From positions 9,079,982 through 9,143,981 of the forward strand of contig OZ036011.1 in the NCBI GenBank assembly GCA_964035015.1: DNA of 64,000 nt, read 5' to 3'. The notes below the pieces were generated by a model. It searched no databases, was not told the DNA's origin, and saw nothing but the letters and a program-made list of their open reading frames with translations. Of this stretch, positions 25,901-34,900 are shown piece after piece (positions within the stretch are counted from its first letter, which is position 1; every line of letters starts with the position of its first letter). Position numbers and translations under genes: made by a program. Source of the stretch: Corallium rubrum (lineage: Eukaryota; Cnidaria; Anthozoa; Scleralcyonacea; Coralliidae).

Positions 25901-28900
25901 TTTTGCGCGGGGAAGGTATTTTTTTCGCGAAAAAGTGCGCGGAAAACTTGCAATAAATATGCGGGAATCTCCTTCCGGAAGTCAACAAACGTTGTTAATC
26001 TTGTTATGACATATAGTTAGCGGGCCATGCTCATGCATTTTTTGACGTTTTTTGAATAAATAGTAAAATGATAAGAAAAACAACCGGTTGGCTGCGCGGT
26101 GCACGGATATCGGTAACTTCTTGCACAATCTAGCAACTTTTGCACGGATGCGGGAAAATTTACCCCAAATGCGCGGATTTTTGAAAATGTGGAGAATTTT
26201 GCGCGGGGAATTAATTCCCTGCAACAAAGAAAACTTCTCGCAGATAACAGTATAGCCAGCAGACTGTGCAACCAGATAACTGCGTAGCATTCACTATACT
26301 GTAGTTTTCTGTAATGAGCCAACTGCATACATGCAGTAGCCGTCCATACTGAGCAAAATCTTACCTCAACTATAATATAGAAGTCTTCGCCTTGTTCTCC
26401 TTGTACCACAACATATTCGCCATCATCGTAGGAGACTGGTTCGAGTGCATCTGCAACAGTCAGTCTCTCCCACTTGTCCAAAGATTCGAGAATAGAAACT
26501 TTCTCCAGAAACTGTTCGTACAGTTTTCTCTTGCGAATCTGACTGCCCATTAGAATTCTTCGGTAAGTAACTCGGTCAATTGCCCATAGCTTCAAATCTG
26601 TCTTAGCCTGTATGACAACAATAATTGTTATATAGCTAGAGTTTCACTGAATGCAACGATGACTGTCATTGGTTGGTTTGTGGTCACATGACCTTAGCTA
26701 AATTTCAATGTCTACCGAGCGGGCAACAATTGAGAACTTATTGCCTGCTCGGTCAACCATCCTATAACAAAAGCTTGTTTGGTACGAGAAAAAGGATATC
26801 TATAGGTTTTCAAAGCATGTGTGAAGATTAACTGGAGAAATGTATTGCTGTTCTTTTGTTCTGAGACTAATATTTGTTTGGTTGAAGTGAAATTACGGAG
26901 CCAGGCGAAATGTTTTGGTAAGTCTTAGCGTTTGTCTTTTGTGTACTTTCCCTTGATAAACGTCGAAATTATTCAGCGAAACTCAAGCTATATAACAAAA
27001 CACTTAATGTCTGCTCCCTTGGGAAACAGTTAGTTTTGTTTTCTCTCGAGTCTCGATGTTTCCCTCGACTTCTCGGGAGCAGACATTAAGTGTATATTAT
27101 ATGTTATATTTCAGGGTCCAAATTAGGGCTTCGGAACAGCTTCACTATTTTTTTTAGTAGTTACTCGCCCAATTGAATTATTGCCCGTCAATTGCCCGTA
27201 CCGAAAAAGATGGCGACTTCTACATTTAAGCACAATCCTTTGCATGCAGTAAATATTGTTTCTTGCAGAATTATTGGAAGATGTGGTTTTAAGACGATCA
27301 ACTTTGGTAGGAATGAAGTTCTTGCTTACTTAATCCATCTTAGCATGATAAACAATGTGTATTAATTCTTAGAAAGTTTTCATGGCGATAAAGTAATATA
27401 AATAAGTTTTGTGGAAACACCACGTAAAATATTTCTTTGCTAAGCTTTCGGCCTGTTGACTCAGGCCTTCATCAGAGCAACGACAACAAGTTGTTGGCTC
27501 ACGTCATTTATAAACTAAGCAACTGATCAATTAAATACGTAAATAAACAATGTATAGTTGTTATTTGAGCTGATTTGAGGTCGCAAAGCATTGTGGTTAA
27601 ATGTACCGCCGCCATCTTTTTCGGCACCATCAATTACTCAATACTCTTGATTATTGGTCACACGTCTCTTCATGAATTTCACAGTCCTTTAATTTCTTTA
27701 ATTCGTTGACAGTATGTTAACATACAATACAATGTGAGCCAATAATAGGTTATAAAACATCACGCAATGTTCCGAGCGGTTAACTACATTTTACAATGTT
27801 ACACTGCCTTCTCAACTGTTACTTTACATTATGAGAGGTTACGCTGCATTCTTAGAAGTTACGCCGCATTCAGAGAAGTTACGCTACGTTCAAAGAAGTT
27901 ACGCTACGTTCAGAGAAGTTACGCTATGTTCAGAGAAGTTACGCTACATTCAGAGAAGTTACGCTACATTCAGAGAAGTTACGCTACGTTCAGAGAAGTT
28001 ACGCTACATTCAGAGACGTTACGCTACGTTCAGAGAAGTTACGCTACATTCAGAGGCGTTACGCTACGTTCAGAGATAGTTATGCTACGTTCAGAGAAGT
28101 TACGCTACATTCTGATAAGTTACGCTTTGCTCAGAAAAGTTGCACCACATTCTGATTGAGAAGTTATACGCTATTTATTCTCAAACTGACAAGTTATCTT
28201 GCGTTCCGATAAGTTATGCTATATTTTCTGAAAATTACACTACAACCACTATGAGATCTTATGCTGCATGTGTTTTGAGATGTTACCGGTATGAGACGTT
28301 ACGTTATGTTACGCTACATTATTAAAAAATAAGCTTCGCAATTTTTGAGATAACTGCTTCGTAGTTTTCAGAAATTTTCAAAATTGCCTTGCGATTTGCG
28401 AAGCATCAATTCGGATCTTGTATTCATGGGCACCTTATGCCCAAGCAACCTTTAGCAGTGATGTCAGACCCAGGTGGAAGTCTCATCATATACGCATATG
28501 CTTCAGAACGATGAGATTAGGCTGGCGCATCTTTACTTGAGCACTTGGTTTGTCAACTGACCAATACGGCAAGCTTAAAATCTGGCTGTGGCCATCTCGT
28601 ACCCTCACTGGAGACAATTCCCAATGATTCGTAGCATTACAGATAATTTCTTGAATAACCCAGATCATTGCAAAATAAAATGACATTTACAGTATGTGGC
28701 AACAAACTCATTGCAAGAAATAAAATCATGACCCCAGCACACATCTCGCAATATCATGCCAGAACCAGTGGGATGAGTACTGGGAACAAGATTTGGCACT
28801 ATTAAGCCAAATAATGCGCTTTACCTATATAATGCAGTCCCCACTATGGACCCTAACTACCAATGTGAGGCTCCACTGTATCACAAACATGTGGGATGCA

Positions 28901-31900
28901 CAGATAAGAAATCATACAGTAAAAACTTAGTTCAAACTCCTGTATATAGTACTCACTTTTATTGTAGCTGCTCTTGGTGTACCATAGATTAAAGCCAATT
29001 CACCAAATGCTCCTCCTTCACCAATGACAGACACCAAATGTTCATTCACATATACCTGAACAAATGAAAAAAATGCAATATCAGTAATTGCTACATTACT
29101 ACAGTAACTGTGGCTCATTTTTGTCCTCAGAGAACAAAAAAATCACACTAGAACTAAAGGGCAATAATGCTCTGTATCTACAGTATGAAGTGAAAAACTC
29201 ATTCGTATTGTTTTAGTGAATAGAGGAGCATGGCAGGAGCATTCACAAAGAGAATCCAAGTACATGTAGTGTTTTATAAGTAATATTGGGCATTTCACTT
29301 GATTAAATAGCATGTGAAATGCCCAATATTACTTATAATATACCCAATTCTCGCCTGGCATTACCACCTCATTATATAAACAGAACTTGCGATCAAGCTC
29401 TCGGCAACGCCCTCCGTGGCTCAGTGGTCAGAGCATTGCACTAGAATCACAAGGTTGTGGGTTCAATTCCTGCCAGAAGGCCTGTGTAGTTGCATTTTTC
29501 GCAACTGGTCCCAGTTTGGTCTTAAAATGTATATATTCTACACTCAAATTTTCCTTCACCCAAAATCCTTAAAACATGTAGTGTTTTAGCTATCTATTCT
29601 CAAAGTTTGCCAAGGATAGTTTGTTTCTGGAGAAAATTTGGGCTCTTGGTAACAATGCCTTATGATATACACAAATGGACAACCAGCATCTGCATTACTA
29701 AGAATGTCCTAATTTCTTCAAAAACAAATTAGCCATGGCAAACTTGAGAGTTAACTACTTTCCTTCAAAACTCTGAAAGAACTACTGTATATGCCAGATT
29801 CTTTCAAAATTCTCAATAAATGCTCCTGCCATGTTCCCCTGTCCATTACTTCTTTATAAATAATCTTGAACATATCAATCTTACCTCTACTTCACCATTG
29901 TCAATTATATAGAAATTATCTCCCTCTTCACCTAAATAAAAATATCAATCCAGTTGGATTTTACAACTGTGCACAAACTGGTTGCAAATTTTGCAAGAAA
30001 TTTACTGTTTATCGAAAAATTTTATGATACTGCAGTAGATATCTTGCATTTCTTTAAAGGTGAATTGTGTTGAAATTTGCACAGTTCAGGAAGAAGCTAA
30101 ATAATTATACTTTACAAGTGCATTTTTTAAAAATATATTCTAATGGACAAATTTTGCTTAGATGTTAAAAATATTAAATTTGGTGATATTGACCAAACCA
30201 TCTGAACATTCTACATTTATTTCACACTAAAAATGATTCCTGAAGCAATTTCTCCAAGAGCCCAAGACTGCAAAGATTTTTGCAAGAATGTTGCTAATCT
30301 TACTGGAAAACTTCATGAAGATACAGTGCAAGAAAAAAATATAGGCTACACTACGTAGATTAGTCCAGAATCATAGGCATTATGTAGGAACTGTAGGGAG
30401 TCACCTTAAAAGTGTTTGACAACTGACATCAAGGCAGAACACATTGAGATGGCTGGGACTGGATAAAGAAAAGTGTGTCATATAAAGTGGAAGGTGTGAA
30501 AAAAAGGAAAGTAGGAGAAAAAGGAAGGTGTGAGAGGAAAAGGATAGTGTGAGAAGAAAAAGGTGTGAAACATAAAAGGTGCGAGAGTAAGGAAAAAAAG
30601 AATACCTGGGTTTCCGGTTTCTCAGCCCTACCTAGTTTTTTGCTAGCAAAATGATGACCCTAATCTTTTTATTGAATTTTTAAAGAGCATGGGCCCGCGT
30701 TGCAGCATGATTTGCATCTTGGGATAGCAAGTGTGGAGCAATGTGCTCAAAATTAGCCTTAATAGATGTGCTAGTGTAAGTGACATTTGGTGTTGGAAAG
30801 AATATTATTGTTATTCCTAGGCACTAAATTAATAAAAAGTAAAAAAAGTAAAAAAGGAGTGAGAGAAAAAGGAAGGAGTGAGAGAAAAAGGAAGGAGTGA
30901 GAGAAAAAAGGTGTGAGAGAAAAAGGAAGGAGTGAGAGAAAAAAGGTGTGAGAGAAAAAGGAAGGTGTGTGAGAAAAGGAAGGTGTGAGACAAAAAGGAA
31001 GGAATGAGAGAAAAAGGAAGGTGTGAGAAAAAAGGAAGGAGTGAGAGAAAAAGGAAGGAGTGAGAAAAAGGAAGGAGTGAGAGAAAAAGGAAGCTGTGAG
31101 AGAAAAAGGAAGCTGTGAGAGAAAAAGGAAGCTGTGAGAGAAAAAAGGAAGGTGTGAGAGAAAAAGGAAGGAGTGAGAAAAAGGAAGGAGTGAGAGAAAA
31201 AGGAAGCTGTGAGAGAAAAAGGAAGGTGTGAGAAGAAAAGGAAGGAGTGAGAGAAAAAGGAAGGAGTGAGAAAAAGGAAGGAGTGAGAGAAAAAGGAAGG
31301 AGTGAGAGAAAAAGGAAGCTGTGAGAGAAAAAGGAAGGTGTGAGAAGAAAAGGAAGGAGTGAGAGAAAAAGGAAGGAGTGAGAAAAAAGAAGGAGTGAGA
31401 GAAAAAGGAAGCTGTGAGAGAAAAAGGAAGGTGTGAGAGAAAAAGGAAGGTGTGAGAAGAAAAGGAAGGTGTGAGAGAAAAAGGAAGGAGTGAGAGAAAA
31501 AGGAAGGAGTGACAGAAAAAGGAAGGAGTGAGAGAAAAAGGAAGGAATGAGAGAAAAAGAGGGTGTGAGAGAAAAAGGAAGGAGTGAGAGAAAAAAGGTG
31601 TGAGAGAAAAGGAAGGTGTGAGAGAAAAGGAAGGTGTGAGACAAAAAGGAAGGAATGAGAGAAAAAGGAAGGTGTGAGAAAAAAAGGAAGGAGTGAGAGA
31701 AAAAGGAAGGAATGAGAGAAAAAGGAAGGAGTGAGAGAAAAAGGAATGTGAGAGAAAAAGGAATGTGAGAGAAAAAGGAAGGAGTGAGAGAAAAAGGAAT
31801 GAGAGAAAAAGGAAGGAGTGAGAGAAAAAGGAATGTGAGAGAAAAAGGAAGGAGTGAGAGAAAAAGGAATGAGAGAAAAAGGAATGTGTGAAAGAAAAAG

Positions 31901-34900
31901 GAATGTGAGAGAAAAAGGAAGGAGTGAGAGAAAAAGGAGTGTGTGAGAGAAAAAGGAAGGAGTGAGAGAAAAAGGAATGTGTGAGAGAAAAAGGAAGGTG
32001 TGAGAGAAAAAGAAAGGAGTGAGAGAAAAAGGAAGGGGTGAGAGAAAAAGGAAGGTGTGAGAGAAAAAGAAAGGAGTGAGAGAAAAAGGAATGTGTGAGA
32101 GAAAAAGGAAGGTGTGAGAAAAAAAGAAAGGAGTGAGAGAAAAAGGAATGTGTGAGAGAAAAAGGAAGGAGTGAGAGAAAAAGAAAGGAGTGAGAGAAAA
32201 AGGAATGTGTGAGAGAAAAAGGAAGGAGTGAGAGAAAAAGAAAGGGGTGAGAGAAAAAGGAAGGGATGAGAGAAAAAGAAAGGAGTGAGAGAAAAAGAAA
32301 GGAGTGAGAGAAAAAGGAATGTGTGAGAGAAAAAGGAAGGAGTGAGAGAAAAAGAAAGGAGTGAGAGAAAAAGGAAGGGGTGAGAGAAAAAGAAAGGAGT
32401 GAGAGAAAAAGGAAGGTGTGAGAGAAAAAGGAAGGAGTGAGAGAAAAAGGAAGGAGTGAGAAGAAAAAGGAAGGAATGAGAGAAAAAGGAAGGAATGAGA
32501 GAAAAAGGAAGGAATGAGAGAAAAAGGAAGGTGTGAGAGAAAAAGGAAGGAGTGAGAGAAAAAGGAAGGAGTGAGAGAAAAAGGAAGGAGTGAGAGAAAA
32601 AGGAAGGAGTGAGAAGAAAAAGGAAGGAATGAGAGAAAAAGGAAGGAGTGAAAGAAAAAGGAAGGTGTGAGAACAAGGAAGGAGTGAGAGAAAAAGGAAG
32701 GAGTGAGAGAAAAAGGAACAAGTGAGAGAAAAAGGAAGGTGTGAGAGAAAAAGGAAGGTATGAGAGAAAAAGGAAGGAGTGAGAGAAAAAGGAAGGAGTG
32801 AGAGAAAAAGGAGGGAGTGAGAGAAAAAGGAAGGTGTGAGAGAAAAAGGAAGGAGGGAGAGAAAAAGAAAGGAGTGAGAAGAAAAGGAAGGTGTGACAGA
32901 AAAAGGAAGGAGTGAGAGAAAAAGGAAGGTGTGAGAGAAAAAGGAAGGTGTGAGAGAAAAAGGAAGGAGTGAGAGAAAAAGGAAGGAGTGAGAGAAAAAG
33001 GAAGGAGTGAGAAAAAAGGAAGGAGTGAGAGAAAAAGGAAGGAATGAGAGAAAAAGGAAGGAATGAGAGAAAAAGGATGGTGTGAGAGAAAAAGGAAGGT
33101 GTGAGAGGAAAAGGAAGGTGTGAGAAAAAAGGAAGGAGTGAGAGAAAAAGGAAGGAATGAGAGAAAAAGGAAGGAATGAGAGAAAAAGGATGGTGTGAGA
33201 GAAAAAGGAAGGTGTGAGAGGAAAAGGAAGGTGTGAGAAAAAGGAAGGTGTGAGAGAAAAAGGAAGGAATGAGAGAAAAAGGAAGGTGTGAGATAAAAAG
33301 GAAGGTGTTTGAGAAAAAGGAAGGAGTGAGACAAAAAGGAAGGTGTGAGAAGAAAAGGAAGGTGTGAGAAAAAGGAAGAAGTGAGAAAAAGGAAGGGTGA
33401 GAGAAAAAGGATGGTGTGAGAGAAAAAGGATGGTGTGAGAAGAAAAGGAAGGTGTGAGAAAATGGAAGGAGTGAGAAAAAGGAAGAGTGTGAGAAAAAGG
33501 AAGGAGTGAGAAAAAGGAAGGTGTGAGAGAAAAAGGATGGTGTGAGAGAAAAAGGAAGGTGTGAGAGAAAAAGAGGGTGTGAGAGAAAAAGGAAGGTGTG
33601 AGAGAAAGACGAAGGAGTGAGAGAAAAAGAGGGTGTGAGAGAAAAAGGAAGGAGTGAGAGAAAAAGGAAGGTGTGAGAAGAAAAAGGAAGGAGTGAGAGA
33701 AAAAGAGGGCATGAGAGAGAAAAAGGAAGGAGTGAGAGAAAAAGGAAGGTGTGAGAGAAAAAGGAAGGAGTGAGAGAAAAAGGAAGGAGTGAGAGAAAAA
33801 GAGGGTGTGAGAGAAAAAGGAAGGAGTGGGAGAAAAAAGGTGTGAGAAGAAAAGGAAGGTGTGAGAGAAAAAGGAAGGAGTGAGAGAAAAAGGAAGGAGT
33901 GAGAGAAAAAGAGGGTGTGAGAGAAAAGGAGTGAGAGAAAAAGAAGGTGTGAGAAGAAAAGGAAGGTGTGATAGAAAAAGGAAGGTGTGAGAGAAAAAGG
34001 AAGGAGTGAGAGAAAAAGGAAGGAGTGAGAGAAAACGGAAGGTGTGAGAGAAAAAGGAAGGAGTGAGAGAAAAAGGAAGGAGTGAGAGAAAAAGAGGGTG
34101 TGAGAGAAAAGGAGTGAGAGAAAAAGAAGGTGTGAGAAGAAAAGGAAGGTGTGAGAAGAAAAGGAAGGTGTGATAGAAAAAGGAAGGTGTGAGAGAAAAA
34201 GGAAGGAGTGAGAGAAAAAGGAAGGAGTGAGAGAAAACGGAAGGTGTGAGAGAAAAAGGAAGGAGTGAGAGAAAAAGGAAGGAGTGTGAGAAAAAGGAAG
34301 GTGTGAGAGAAAAAGGAAGGAATGAGAGAAAAAGGAAGGTGTGAGATAAAAAGGAAGGTGTTTGAGAAAAAGGAAGGAGTGAGAAAAAAAGGAAGGTGTG
34401 AGAAGAAAAGGAAGGTGTGAGAAAAAGGAAGGAGTGAGAAAAAGGAAGAGTGAGAGAAAAAGGATGGTGTGAGAAGAAAAGGAAGGTGTGAGAAAAAGGA
34501 AGGAGTGAGAAAAAGGAAGAGTGTGAGAAAAAGGAAGGAGTGAGAAAAAGGAAGGTGTAAGAGAAAAAGGATGGTGTGAGAGAAAAAGGAAGGTGTGAGA
34601 GAAAAAGGAAGGTGTGAGAAGAAAAGGAAGGTGTGAGAGAAAAAGGAAGGTGTGAGAGAAAAAGGAAGGAGTGAGAGAAAAAGGAAGGTGAGAGAAAAAG
34701 GAAGGAGTGAGAAGAAAATAAAGACTGAAGACAACATAGCATTGAATAATGGATATGAGAGAGTGTTTGTTTGAAAAGTGGGAATGTGCAAGAGAGAGGG
34801 AAACAGAAGAAATGCTATGGGGAGCAGCCGAGGAACCCATATGTACTATAAGTGCCAGGGGAGAAACAACTACAAAACAAATATTACCAGGGTTAAGTCA

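Larger units (their letters stand above)
27190..27660 (-). repeat. Dispersed repeat interrupted by a Penelope-like insertion
   Basis: Reverse-orientation copy of 5622-5860. Comparison with that uninterrupted copy shows that 27359-27542 is inserted sequence. Confidence 0.7.

Noticed and set aside
29408-29475. Functional tRNA gene
   Set aside because: Box A and B are good but the acceptor stem is poor and the unit sits inside a repeated element with target duplication, so it is a SINE head.
30771-34840. Three >1300-codon open frames on the minus strand (Ser/Phe/Leu/Pro/His-rich)
   Set aside because: They are the complement of a 12-20 bp minisatellite, open in all three frames, with no domain and no splice context.
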